From the NCBI RefSeq assembly GCF_030553055.1, contig NZ_CP130713.1, positions 1,922,001 through 1,986,000 on the forward strand: a stretch of DNA of 64,000 nucleotides, given 5' to 3'. The stretch is from Streptomyces sp. XD-27. Its GTDB lineage: Bacteria > Actinomycetota > Actinomycetes > Streptomycetales > Streptomycetaceae. This document shows, piece after piece, positions 1 through 8,117 of the stretch (the stretch's first letter is position 1; each line of letters starts with the position of its first letter). Made by a program: the position numbers and the translations under genes. The notes below the pieces were generated by a model. That model made no database searches, had not been told where the DNA came from, and was given only the letters and a program-made list of their open reading frames with translations.

Positions 1-38
1 CGAAGCTGGCGCTGGAGCGGATGCTCATGCTGCCGTAG
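1..38 (+). CDS. 3' end of an unidentified gene
   Basis: Only the last eleven codons and the TAG stop lie in the window; the frame reads KLALERMLMLP. That is too little to assign a family. It is treated as a real gene end because a strong hairpin follows the stop within 20 bases and no other reading explains the stretch. Confidence 0.4.
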   Translation, partial: KLALERMLMLP

Positions 39-56
39 GCAGCGCTGTTCGAACGG

Positions 57-95
57 GGAGCCCGGGACCGCACCGCAAGGTACGGCCCGGGCTCC
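57..95 (+). terminator. Hairpin after the partial gene
   Basis: GGAGCCCGGG (57-66) pairs perfectly with CCCGGGCTCC (86-95) around a 19-base loop. It lies between the stop of the partial plus-strand gene and the end of the minus-strand response regulator, so it may serve both. There is no long T tract, as is usual in Streptomyces. Confidence 0.5.
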
Positions 96-223
96 GTCGC
101 GTCGTCCCCCGGGCCGGCGCGCGGCCGCGCGAGCGCGCGCAGCGTGCGGCCGGACCCCCCACGCGGGGCTCGGCCCCCGCCGGACGGCGCCGGTCGTCCC
201 GGAGAAGTCTGGCCGGAGCGGCG

Positions 224-901
224 TCAGGGGGTTCTCGGGTGGACCAGGCCCGTCTCGTACGAGATGACCACCAGCTGCGCCCGGTCGCGGGCGCCCAGTT
301 TGGCCATCGCGCGGTTCACGTGCGTCTTGACCGTGAGCGGGCTGACCGCCAGGCGTTCGGCGATCTCGTCGTTCGACAGGCCGCCTGCGACCTGGACCAG
401 CACCTCGCGCTCCCGTACCGTCAGGGCGTCCAGGCGGTCCGCGTCGTAGTCGCTGAGCCGTTCGCCGCCGCCCTGGGCCAGGAACCGGGCGATGAGCCCC
501 TTCGTCGCGGCCGGGGACAGCAGCGCCTCGCCGCCCGCCGCCACCCGGATCGCGGACAGCAGTTCCTGCGGTTCGGCGCCCTTGCCCAGGAAGCCGCTGG
601 CGCCCGCGCGCAGCGACTCCACCACGTACTCGTCGACCTCGAACGTCGTCAGCATCACCACCCGCACCCCGGCCATCTCCGGGTCCTCGCTGATCATGCG
701 GGTCGCGGTGAGCCCGTCCGTACCCGGCATGCGGATGTCCATCAGGACGACATCGGCGCCCTGCGCGCGGGCGAGCGCCACGGCCTCGGCGCCGTCGGAC
801 GCCTCCCCCACCACCTCCATGTCCGGCTCGGAGTCGACCAACACCCGGAACGCGCTGCGCAGCAGCGCCTGGTCGTCGGCGAGCAACACCTTGATCGTCA
901 T
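224..901 (-). CDS. NarL/LuxR-family response regulator
   Basis: A 225-residue DNA-binding response regulator. The N-terminal receiver has the acidic pair D9/D10, the phospho-acceptor D55 in VVLMDIRMPG, and a conserved LTTFE stretch. The C-terminal LuxR helix-turn-helix reads LTVREREVLVQVAGGLSNDEI then LAVSPLTVKTHV. The ATG at 901 overlaps the TGA of the upstream kinase gene (ATGA), so the pair is translationally coupled and should form one phosphorelay. A longer reading from 1015 would add a tail running through the kinase gene and is rejected. The genes it controls cannot be told from the sequence, although pspA lies just upstream on the same strand. Confidence 0.93.
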   Translation of the reverse strand: MTIKVLLADDQALLRSAFRVLVDSEPDMEVVGEASDGAEAVALARAQGADVVLMDIRMPGTDGLTATRMISEDPEMAGVRVVMLTTFEVDEYVVESLRAGASGFLGKGAEPQELLSAIRVAAGGEALLSPAATKGLIARFLAQGGGERLSDYDADRLDALTVREREVLVQVAGGLSNDEIAERLAVSPLTVKTHVNRAMAKLGARDRAQLVVISYETGLVHPRTP

Positions 902-2211
902 CTGTCGTCCCCTCCCGTGCGGACCTGCAACGGAAGTCTCGCCCGCACCCGGAAGCCGCCCTCCGGCCGGGGTCCCGCTTCGCAGTCGCCGCGCAGCGCG
1001 GCGATCCGCTCGCACATCCCGATCAGCCCGTGCCCGCCGCCACCGCCGACCGGGTCGCCGCAGCCCGCGCCGCAGTCCGCGCCGCGGACAGGGCCGCGGT
1101 CCGGAGCACCGTCCGGATCCCCGTCCGCGTCGGCGGTCGTCCCGGCGCCGTCGTCCACCACCGTGATCTCCAGCAACCCCGGCGCGCGGACGATCCGCAC
1201 CTCGGCCTTGGCCTGCGGCCCGGCGTGCTTGTGCACGTTGGTCAGGGCTTCCTGCACCACGCGGTACGCGGTGAGGTCCACCGTCGCCGCCAGCGGGCCC
1301 GGCCCGTCCGCCGGCTCCATGGCGACCTCGACCCGCAGCCCGGCCCGGACGAACCCGTCGACGAGCTGGTCGAGGACGCCGAGGCCGGGGGCGGGCTCGG
1401 TCGGGGCCGCGGGGTCCCCGTACTGCCGCAGCAGGCCGACCGTGGCGCGCAGTTCGTCCAGCGCCGACCGGCTCGCCTCCCGAACGTGCGCCAGCGCCTG
1501 CTTGGCCTGGTCCGGACGGCTGTCCATGACATGGGAGGCGACTCCGGCCTGCACGTTGACCAGCGCGATGTGGTGCGCGACCACGTCGTGCAGGTCGCGG
1601 GCGATCCGCAGCCGCTCCTCGGCCACCCGGCGGCGGGCCTCCTCCTCACGGCTCCGCTCCGCCCGCACCGCGCGCTCCTCGATCGCCGCGACGAAGGCGC
1701 GCCGGCTGCGCACGGCGTCGCCGACGGCCGCGGCCATGCCGGTCCAGGCGAACATGCCGAGGTTCTCCTGCGCGTACCAGGGGCCGACCCCGAAGACCAT
1801 GCCCGTGCCGGTGATCACCGCGACGGTGGCCGCACCGATCCGCCAGGTGGTGGGCCGGTCGGTGCGCGAGGCGACGGTGTACAGCGCGACGACGACGCTG
1901 AGCACGATGGCGCTGCGCGGCGAGTCACCCCGCCCGGTGGCCACGATCTCGGCGATCGTCACGGCGGAGGTGACGGCGAGCACGCCGCGCGGAAAGCGGG
2001 ACCGCAGCACCAGCGAGCCGGATGCCACCGAGCTCGCCACCAGGAAGGCGGGACCGATCGGAGGCACCTTGACGTACTGCGCGCTGCTGAGCGTCCCGAC
2101 CAGGATCATCGTGAAGACGCCCAGGGCCAGTGCGGAGTCGAATGCGCGGGGGTGGGCGCTCAGCCAGCGGTACGGGCGGGCCAGGCCCGGCCCTACGGCG
2201 AGAGGGGTCAC
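898..2211 (-). CDS. Two-component sensor histidine kinase (HisKA_3 type)
   Basis: A membrane sensor kinase of about 437 residues. The N-terminal half has several hydrophobic segments (ALALGVFTMILVGTL, AIVLSVVVALYTVA, GAATVAVITGTGMVFG). A HisKA_3 dimerisation domain with the phospho-histidine in RIARDLHDVVAHHIA follows, then a HATPase_c domain with the N box in ALTNVHKHA and G boxes VDDGAGT and GGGHGLIGM. Between the G boxes sits an unusual insertion of about 30 residues, rich in Gly, Asp and Cys. GTG at 2211 is preferred; TTG at 2220 in the same frame is possible, and neither has a strong ribosome binding site. It is coupled to the regulator downstream. Confidence 0.9.
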   Translation of the reverse strand: MTPLAVGPGLARPYRWLSAHPRAFDSALALGVFTMILVGTLSSAQYVKVPPIGPAFLVASSVASGSLVLRSRFPRGVLAVTSAVTIAEIVATGRGDSPRSAIVLSVVVALYTVASRTDRPTTWRIGAATVAVITGTGMVFGVGPWYAQENLGMFAWTGMAAAVGDAVRSRRAFVAAIEERAVRAERSREEEARRRVAEERLRIARDLHDVVAHHIALVNVQAGVASHVMDSRPDQAKQALAHVREASRSALDELRATVGLLRQYGDPAAPTEPAPGLGVLDQLVDGFVRAGLRVEVAMEPADGPGPLAATVDLTAYRVVQEALTNVHKHAGPQAKAEVRIVRAPGLLEITVVDDGAGTTADADGDPDGAPDRGPVRGADCGAGCGDPVGGGGGHGLIGMCERIAALRGDCEAGPRPEGGFRVRARLPLQVRTGGDDR

Positions 2212-2272
2212 GGCACCCAACCGTAAGCGCTTGAGGGGGCCCCTCCTACCGCGCCGGGCGCCGTGCGGACGG

Positions 2273-2551
2273 TCAGCCAGGGATGAGTCCGTCGTCGCTG
2301 AGCATTTCCTTCACCTCTTCGAGGGTCGCGTCGGGCGCGGGCAGGATCAGCTCCGAGGGCTCCAGGGAGTCGTCGGGGATGCGCTCGCCCAGGCTGCGTA
2401 CGGCGTCGAGGAGTGCCGCGAGCGTGCGCCGGAAGCCGCTCTCGTCACCGCTTTGGACCTCGGTGAGCAGTTCCTCGTCCAGCTTGTTCAGCCCGGACAT
2501 GTGGCTGTCCGCCAGCCGCAGCTGCCCCTCCCCCATGATCCGTACGATCAC
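2273..2551 (-). CDS. pspAA: PspA-associated protein PspAA
   Basis: A 92-residue acidic protein beginning MIVRIMGEGQLRLAD with a Leu/Glu-rich helical middle. This is the small partner encoded next to PspA in actinobacteria. It follows pspA after 38 bases on the same strand and is probably co-transcribed. Its exact biochemical role is not well defined. Family assignment rests on the characteristic N-terminus and the context. Confidence 0.85.
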   Translation of the reverse strand: MIVRIMGEGQLRLADSHMSGLNKLDEELLTEVQSGDESGFRRTLAALLDAVRSLGERIPDDSLEPSELILPAPDATLEEVKEMLSDDGLIPG

Positions 2552-2589
2552 GACTCCTCCTCGGGGATCTCGCTTCGCGAGGGACCGGG

Positions 2590-3378
2590 CTACTGCTTGT
2601 CGAGCTTGTGCTGCCCCTGCGGCTGCTCGGTACGGTCCGACCGCCCGCCCTCAATAGCCTGCTGGGTGCCGCTGCCACCCGCCAGTTCTGCCTTCATCCG
2701 CTGGAGCTCCAGCTCCACGTCGGCGCCGCCGGAGATGCGCTCCAGCTCGGCGGTGATGTCGTCCTTGGCCGCGCCGCTCTGGTCGTCGAGCGCGCCGGAG
2801 GCCAGCAGCTCGTCGATCGCGCCCGCCCGCGCCTGCATCTGCGCGGTCTTGTCCTCGGCGCGCTGGATCGCCATGCCGACGTCGCCCATCTCCTCCGAGA
2901 TACCGGAGAACGCCTCGCCGATACGGGTCTGCGCCTGGGCGGCGGTGTAGGTGGCCTTGAGAGTCTCCTTGCGCGTGCGGAAGGCGTCGACCTTGGCCTG
3001 GAGCCGCTGCGCCGCCAGCGTCAGCTTCTCCTCCTCGCCCTGGAGCGTCTGGTGCTGCACCTCCAGGTCACCGGCCTGCTGCTGGAGCGAGGCACGGCGC
3101 GACAGCGCCTCGCGCGCCAGGTCCTCCCGGCCCAGCGCGAGCGCCTTGCGGCCCTGGTCCTCCAGCTTGGCGGACTGGCTCGACAACTGGTTGAGCTGGA
3201 GCTCCAGACGCTTGCGGGAGGTCGCCACGTCCGCGACACCGCGGCGCACCTTCTGCAGCAGTTCCAGCTGCTTCTGGTACGAGTAGTCAAGGGTCTCGCG
3301 CGGATCCTCGGCCCGGTCCAGGGCCTTGTTGGCCTTCGCGCGGAAGATCATCCCCATACGCTTCATGACACCGCTCAT
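2590..3378 (-). CDS. pspA: PspA/IM30 family envelope-stress protein
   Basis: A 262-residue, almost wholly helical protein of the PspA/IM30 (ESCRT-III-like) family, which binds the inner face of the membrane and protects it under stress. The amphipathic N-terminus (MKRMGMIFRAKANKAL) and the conserved EDPRETLDYSYQKQ stretch are visible, followed by a long coiled coil rich in Gln, Arg and Glu. ATG at 3378 reads MSGVMKRMG; the internal ATG four codons later is a possible alternative. It heads an operon with pspAA. Confidence 0.95.
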   Translation of the reverse strand: MSGVMKRMGMIFRAKANKALDRAEDPRETLDYSYQKQLELLQKVRRGVADVATSRKRLELQLNQLSSQSAKLEDQGRKALALGREDLAREALSRRASLQQQAGDLEVQHQTLQGEEEKLTLAAQRLQAKVDAFRTRKETLKATYTAAQAQTRIGEAFSGISEEMGDVGMAIQRAEDKTAQMQARAGAIDELLASGALDDQSGAAKDDITAELERISGGADVELELQRMKAELAGGSGTQQAIEGGRSDRTEQPQGQHKLDKQ

Positions 3379-3641
3379 GGGCTTCGCGCGCCCCCTTCTG
3401 ACGGACGAGAGACTCCGACACTCCTGCTACAGACCCCAGCGTACGGGCCCTGGTTCCATTACCGCACTGTTCGCTGTCCCCCGCGCTCCTCCTGCAGAAC
3501 GATCGATCCCGCGGCCCCTCCCGCGCAGGGATGACACGGCCTCCGGGCGGAACCGGGCCCCGCGCGGGGCGCGCTGCCGTTGCCGGATCGTTCCCCCTGG
3601 GACTGGGGTCCACACCCCAGCACCCCGTACCCTTGGGTTTC

Positions 3642-4238
3642 GTGTTCCGAAGCCGTTCCAAGGATGAGCAGGCCGCGCCCACCAAGGTGACCGCGGACCA
3701 GCCGCAGCAGACCCGTGACCCGCAGGCGCCCAAGGGCCGCCCGACGCCCAAGCGCAGCGAGGCCCAGTCGCTGCGCCGCAGCCTGGCCCAGACGCCGACC
3801 AACCGCAAGGAGGCCGCCAAGCGCCAGCGGGAGGCCCGGCGCGCCGATCTCGCCCGTCAGCGCGAGGCGCTGGCCGGCGGCGACGAGCGGTACCTGCCCG
3901 TGCGGGACAGGGGACCGATCCGCCGCTTCGCGCGGGACTTCGTGGACTCGCGGTTCGTGGTCGCGGAGTTCTTCCTGCCGCTCGCGGTGGTCATCCTGGT
4001 CCTGAGCATGGTCCAGGCGGGCGCCATGCAGAGCTACGTGCTGCTGCTGTGGATGCTCGTGATCCTCCTGATCGTGATCAACTCCTTCGTCCTCGCCTTC
4101 CAGCTCAAGCGGGCCCTGCGCAAGCGCTTCCCCGACGAGAACCTGCGCGGCGCCGTGCCGTACGCCCTGATGCGTACGCTCCAGATGCGCCGACTGCGGC
4201 TGCCCAAGCCCCAGGTCAAGCGCGGAGAGCGGCCCTGA
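3642..4238 (+). CDS. DUF3043 family membrane protein
   Basis: A 198-residue protein with a basic cytoplasmic N-terminal half (RSLAQTPTNRKEAAKRQREA), the conserved DERYLPVRDRGPIRRFARDF motif and two transmembrane helices (FFLPLAVVILVLSMV and LLLWMLVILLIVINSF), typical of actinobacterial DUF3043. Function is unknown. The GTG at 3642 (VFRSRSK) is chosen because upstream sequence in this frame lacks coding character. Its TGA overlaps the CTG proposed as start of the next gene. It is divergent from pspA. Confidence 0.9.
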   Translation: MFRSRSKDEQAAPTKVTADQPQQTRDPQAPKGRPTPKRSEAQSLRRSLAQTPTNRKEAAKRQREARRADLARQREALAGGDERYLPVRDRGPIRRFARDFVDSRFVVAEFFLPLAVVILVLSMVQAGAMQSYVLLLWMLVILLIVINSFVLAFQLKRALRKRFPDENLRGAVPYALMRTLQMRRLRLPKPQVKRGERP

Positions 4239-5035
4239 GCGCACAGCCGTCGGGGTTCCTCGGCGGCGCGAGCGGCTGGCTGAAGGGCCTCGGGGGCCTG
4301 CGGAACACCGTCCGGCAGGAGCTGGTGGCGCGCCAGCTCGACGAGCGGATCGCCGCCCGCTTCCCGGTGGGCCGGCGACTGCGGGTGTTGGACGTCGGCC
4401 TCGGCCAGGGCACCCAGGCGCTGCGGCTGGCCCGCGCCGGTCACGAGGTGACCGGCCTGGAGTCGGATCCGGCGATGCTGGCGTCGGTGCGCGAGACCCT
4501 GACGGCCGAGCCGGAGGGCATCCGCGAGCGGGTGCGGCTGATCGAGGGCGACGGCCGGGACACCGGCGCGCACTTCGCGCCCGGCGCCTTCGATGTCGTG
4601 CTCTGCCACGGCGTGCTGATGTACGTGCCCGAGCCGGACCCGATGCTGGCCGGGATGGCGCGGGTGCTGGCCCCCGGCGGGCTGCTGTCCCTGCTGGTGC
4701 GGAACGCCGACGCGCTCGCGATGCGGCCGGGCCTGGCCGGCGACTGGGAGACGGCGCTGGCCGCCTTCGACTCCCCCTCGTACACCAACCGCATCGGCCT
4801 GCGGGTACGGGCGGACCGGCTGGCGGACCTGACCGCGACCCTGACCGGCGTCGGGGCACCGCTGGACACCTGGTACGGCGTGCGGGTCTTCACCGACCAG
4901 GCGCCCGACGACGCGGTGCCGCCGGAGCCGGAGGAACTGGCGCGGCTGCTGGCGGCGGAGGAACGGGCCGCGCGCACGGATCCGTACCGCGCGGTGGCGG
5001 CGCTGCTGCATCTGTGCGGCGTACGGGGCGGCTGA
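4235..5035 (+). CDS. SAM-dependent methyltransferase, probable CTG start
   Basis: A class I methyltransferase of about 266 residues. Motif I is VLDVGLGQGTQALRLARAG, followed by the acidic end of strand 2 (GLESDP), EGDGRD, and LCHGVLMYVPEPDPML in the post-motif region. The substrate is unknown. Family members start close to the GFLGGASGWLKGLG stretch, but no ATG, GTG or TTG lies in frame between the preceding stop and that motif. CTG at 4235 overlaps the previous stop as CTGA and has GGAGAG a few bases upstream. The longer reading from 4049 runs through DUF3043 and is rejected. Confidence 0.85.
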   Translation: MSAQPSGFLGGASGWLKGLGGLRNTVRQELVARQLDERIAARFPVGRRLRVLDVGLGQGTQALRLARAGHEVTGLESDPAMLASVRETLTAEPEGIRERVRLIEGDGRDTGAHFAPGAFDVVLCHGVLMYVPEPDPMLAGMARVLAPGGLLSLLVRNADALAMRPGLAGDWETALAAFDSPSYTNRIGLRVRADRLADLTATLTGVGAPLDTWYGVRVFTDQAPDDAVPPEPEELARLLAAEERAARTDPYRAVAALLHLCGVRGG

Positions 5036-5189
5036 CCGCCCACGGCGCGCTCGCGGTGCGCTTTCCCCACCCCGCCCCTTCCCTCGGTCAGGGGCTCCGC
5101 CCCTGACCCGGCGTGTGACCCCGCGCGGCAAAGGACCCGTACGGCCGACAGCCATGGCCGTCTTCCCGCGGCGCGGGGACACTGCGCTC

Positions 5190-6296
5190 ATGGACGGATC
5201 TCGCGTTCGGGGACTCCCACCGCGCGCCACCGCCGTGCTGGGCGCCGCGGTGCTGCTCGCCGGATGCGGCTGGGGAGGAGGCCACGGCGGGACCGGCCGG
5301 GCGGACGCGGACACCGCCGGGCGGCAGTCGGCGTCGGTGCCCGCCCACTCTCGCGCCGTCCCCGGGGACGGCGGAGAGCGACCGGAGGGGTACGGGAAGA
5401 CCGTGGTGGCCGTCCTGCCGTCGGTCGTGCAGATCACCACCGGGGACACCCTCGGTTCCGGCGTGGTCTACGACCACCGCGGCCACATAGTCACCAACGC
5501 CCACGTCGTGGGCGACGCCGACACGTTCGAGGTCACCCTCGCCACCGGCCGGGGCAGCCACCCGGCGAAGCTGGTCGCCAGCTACCCCGCCCAGGACCTG
5601 GCCGTCATCAGACTCGACAGCGTGCCACGCGGGTTGAAGCCCGCCGCCTTCGCGGACTCCTCGAAGGTCGAGGTCGGGCAGATCGTGCTCGCCATGGGCA
5701 GCCCTCTCGGCCTGTCGAGCAGCGTCACGCAGGGCATCGTCTCGGCGGTGGGGCGCACCGTCGACGCGGGGAGCGCGGAGGACGGCACCGGGACCGGATC
5801 CCCGATGAGCGATCTGGTGCAGACCTCCGCGCCGATCAACCCGGGCAACAGCGGCGGCGCGCTGGTCAACCTGGACGACCAGGTCATCGGGGTGCCGACG
5901 CTGGCCGCGCGCGACCCGGAACTGGGGGACGCGGCGGCCGGGATCGGGTTCGCGATCCCGTCGTCGACGGTCACCCACATCGCGGACCAGATCATCAAGA
6001 ACGGCGAGGTCACCTCGTCCGGGAAGGCCGCGCTCGGCATCACCGCGCGGACCGTGCTGGGCGACGACTACGAACCCTCGGGGGTCGCGGTGGTCTCGGT
6101 CTCCGACGACGGACCCGCGGCCGACGCGGGCATCGCGACGGGCGACATCATCACCGCCGTGGACGGCACCCCGATCGTCTCGATGACGTCCCTGTCCAGG
6201 GCGCTGGCGGACCATCAGCCGGGGGACAGCGCCACGGTGACGTACGAACGGCACGGCCGGAGCCGGACGGCGCGCGTCACCCTGGGCGAACTGTGA
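5190..6296 (+). CDS. HtrA/DegP-like serine protease lipoprotein with PDZ domain
   Basis: A 368-residue exported protease. The signal peptide ends in the lipobox LLAGC, so it should be lipid-anchored outside the membrane. The trypsin-like domain shows the triad: His in VTNAHVVGD, Asp in QDLAVIRLD and Ser in NPGNSGGALVN. A C-terminal PDZ domain contains SDDGPAADAGIATGDIITAV. Such proteins degrade or sense misfolded envelope proteins. ATG at 5190 is chosen because it puts the signal peptide at the N-terminus; an upstream in-frame ATG at 5115 would add an Arg-rich tail. Confidence 0.93.
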   Translation: MDGSRVRGLPPRATAVLGAAVLLAGCGWGGGHGGTGRADADTAGRQSASVPAHSRAVPGDGGERPEGYGKTVVAVLPSVVQITTGDTLGSGVVYDHRGHIVTNAHVVGDADTFEVTLATGRGSHPAKLVASYPAQDLAVIRLDSVPRGLKPAAFADSSKVEVGQIVLAMGSPLGLSSSVTQGIVSAVGRTVDAGSAEDGTGTGSPMSDLVQTSAPINPGNSGGALVNLDDQVIGVPTLAARDPELGDAAAGIGFAIPSSTVTHIADQIIKNGEVTSSGKAALGITARTVLGDDYEPSGVAVVSVSDDGPAADAGIATGDIITAVDGTPIVSMTSLSRALADHQPGDSATVTYERHGRSRTARVTLGEL

Positions 6297-6342
6297 CCGC
6301 AGGCTCTGCCCCGTCCGGCGTCCGTGCGTCCGTGCGTCCGGC

Positions 6343-6543
6343 CTACGCGTTCAGGCTCATCGGCCCGTAGACCTCCTTGCCGTCCTCGAAGAGCCGCACC
6401 TGGTCCGTGCCGCCGTCGAGCAGTTCCTTCCAGACCTGCCCGATCCAGGACTCGGCGTCCCCCTGGGTGGAGAACTCCTCCGGCTGCACCGCGGGCTCCG
6501 TCTCCGTCCCGTCCGACGTCTCGAACCGCCACGTCCATGCCAT
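6343..6543 (-). CDS. Small conserved acidic protein
   Basis: A 66-residue protein starting MAWTWRFETSDGTETEP and ending VYGPMSLNA, with a GAGGAG ribosome binding site seven bases before the ATG. Two Trp-rich segments and net negative charge suggest a small folded cytosolic protein. Function is unknown. It lies between convergent htrA and divergent cobU-like genes. The strong ribosome binding site and clean coding pattern support it. Confidence 0.8.
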   Translation of the reverse strand: MAWTWRFETSDGTETEPAVQPEEFSTQGDAESWIGQVWKELLDGGTDQVRLFEDGKEVYGPMSLNA

Positions 6544-6726
6544 GTCCGCCTCCTCGTTCGCGCCGGTCACCTTGATGTCTGCCCGCAGCCTAAGGGACTG
6601 ATCTCTCCGAACGGGATGGCCTTCACCACTCCCGGCAGGGCCGGGCTCAGGACCGGGCTCAGGGCCCGACTCCATACGGCGGTGGCCCCGCGCGCCCGCT
6701 CCGCGCCGACGCGAGACGATCGGGGC

Positions 6727-7923
6727 GTGGAACTGACTCTCCTCGGCACCGGGGCCCCGGACGGGCTGCCGCGCCACGGCTGCCCCTGCGCGGCCTGTGC
6801 CACCGCCGTCGGCGACGAGGCGCGGGCGTCGACCGCCGTGCTCGTCGACAGCGCGCTGCTGCTCGATCTCACCCCGGGCCCGGCGTTCGCCGCCGCGCGC
6901 GCCGGGCACTCGCTGATCGGCGTACGGCAGGTGCTGCTGTCGCACCCGCACGACGGCCCGCCGGTCGAGTACCCGGCGGGGCTGCCCGCACCGGGGCGGG
7001 TGCCCGACGGCCGCGAGCTGTCGCTGATCAGCGGGCACCGGGTGCGGGCGGTGGCCCTGGACGCGCCGGGCACCGGGTACGAGGTCACCGGCACGGACGG
7101 CGACCGGCTGCTGTATCTGCCGCCGAACGCGGCGCCCGCGGGGCTGGCGGATCAGGAGCAGCCCTTCGACATGGTGCTGCTGGATGTCATCGGCCGCCCC
7201 GACGCGCTGGCCCGGCTGCGGGCGGCGGGTGCGGTCGCGGCCACGACCGACGTGCTCGCGGTGCACCTCGACCACACCGTGCCGCCCGGCCCCGAGCTGC
7301 ACCGCAGGCTGGCCGCGGTGGGCGCTCGGGCGGTCCCCGACGGGACGACGCTCGCCGTCGGCGAGTACCACGACGTACCGGACCTGCCGCGCCGCACGCT
7401 GGTCCTGGGCGGCGCGCGGTCCGGCAAGTCGGTGGAGGCGGAGCGGCGGCTGGAGTCCTTCCCCGAGGTGCTGTACGTGGCCACCGGCGGCACCCGCGAC
7501 GGGGACCGGGAGTGGGCCGAGCGCGTGGCCCTGCACCGTGAGCGCCGCCCGGGGAGCTGGCGTACGACCGAGACCTGCGACCTGGCGCCGCTGCTCGCGG
7601 AGGAGGGGCCGCCGCTGCTGATCGACTGCCTGGCGCTGTGGCTGACGGACGCGATGGACTCGGCCGGGGCGTGGGACGACGCGACGTGGGCGGCGACCGG
7701 GGAGCAGGCGCTGCGGGAGCGGGTGGCCGAGCTGGTGGCGGCGGTGCGGGCCACCGGGCGGACGGTGGTGGCGGTGAGCAACGAGGTGGGGTCCGGAGTG
7801 GTCCCGGCGACCGCCGCGGGCCGCCGGTTCCGGGACGAGCTGGGCCGCCTGAACGCGGCGTTCGCCGAGGAGTGCGAGCACGTGCTGCTCGTCGTGGCGG
7901 GCCAGGCGCTGCGGCTGCGGTGA
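6727..7923 (+). CDS. cobU: CobU-type adenosylcobinamide kinase/GTP guanylyltransferase with N-terminal MBL-like domain
   Basis: A 398-residue fusion. Residues 1 to about 215 resemble a metallo-beta-lactamase fold (LTLLGTGAPDGLPRHGCPCA, LLSHPHDGPP), with the canonical HxHxDH site degenerate. From about residue 225 comes a CobU domain: P-loop LVLGGARSGKSVEAE, YVATGGTRDGD, LLIDCLALWLTD and AVSNEVGSGVVP. CobU phosphorylates adenosylcobinamide and adds GMP to give adenosylcobinamide-GDP, the substrate of CobS. GTG at 6727 is the start. cobT follows 194 bases later and cobS at 12805. Confidence 0.92.
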   Translation: MELTLLGTGAPDGLPRHGCPCAACATAVGDEARASTAVLVDSALLLDLTPGPAFAAARAGHSLIGVRQVLLSHPHDGPPVEYPAGLPAPGRVPDGRELSLISGHRVRAVALDAPGTGYEVTGTDGDRLLYLPPNAAPAGLADQEQPFDMVLLDVIGRPDALARLRAAGAVAATTDVLAVHLDHTVPPGPELHRRLAAVGARAVPDGTTLAVGEYHDVPDLPRRTLVLGGARSGKSVEAERRLESFPEVLYVATGGTRDGDREWAERVALHRERRPGSWRTTETCDLAPLLAEEGPPLLIDCLALWLTDAMDSAGAWDDATWAATGEQALRERVAELVAAVRATGRTVVAVSNEVGSGVVPATAAGRRFRDELGRLNAAFAEECEHVLLVVAGQALRLR

Positions 7924-8117
7924 CCCGGGCGCCTTCGCGGGGTGGGTGGCCGGGGCCGGGGTCTCCGGGGCAGGGTCCGGGACCGTATGCGGTACGCAGC
8001 CGACGGACCCCGCTCGCAGGCGACCCGAAGGGCGCCTCACAGCCCCGCCGGAGGCGCCCCCCGAAGCCCCGGTACGCGCTCCACGGCCCCTCGCCGGGAG
8101 GCGATAGGGTTCCGGGC

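Noticed and set aside
239..2950. Very long plus-strand open frame across the two-component and psp genes
   Set aside because: It is the complement shadow of well-supported minus-strand genes, Arg/Pro-rich with no domains; such frames are expected at this GC content.
6600..8117. Cobalamin riboswitch before the cob genes
   Set aside because: I see no B12-box-like conserved sequence or leader structure upstream of cobU, cobT or cobS.
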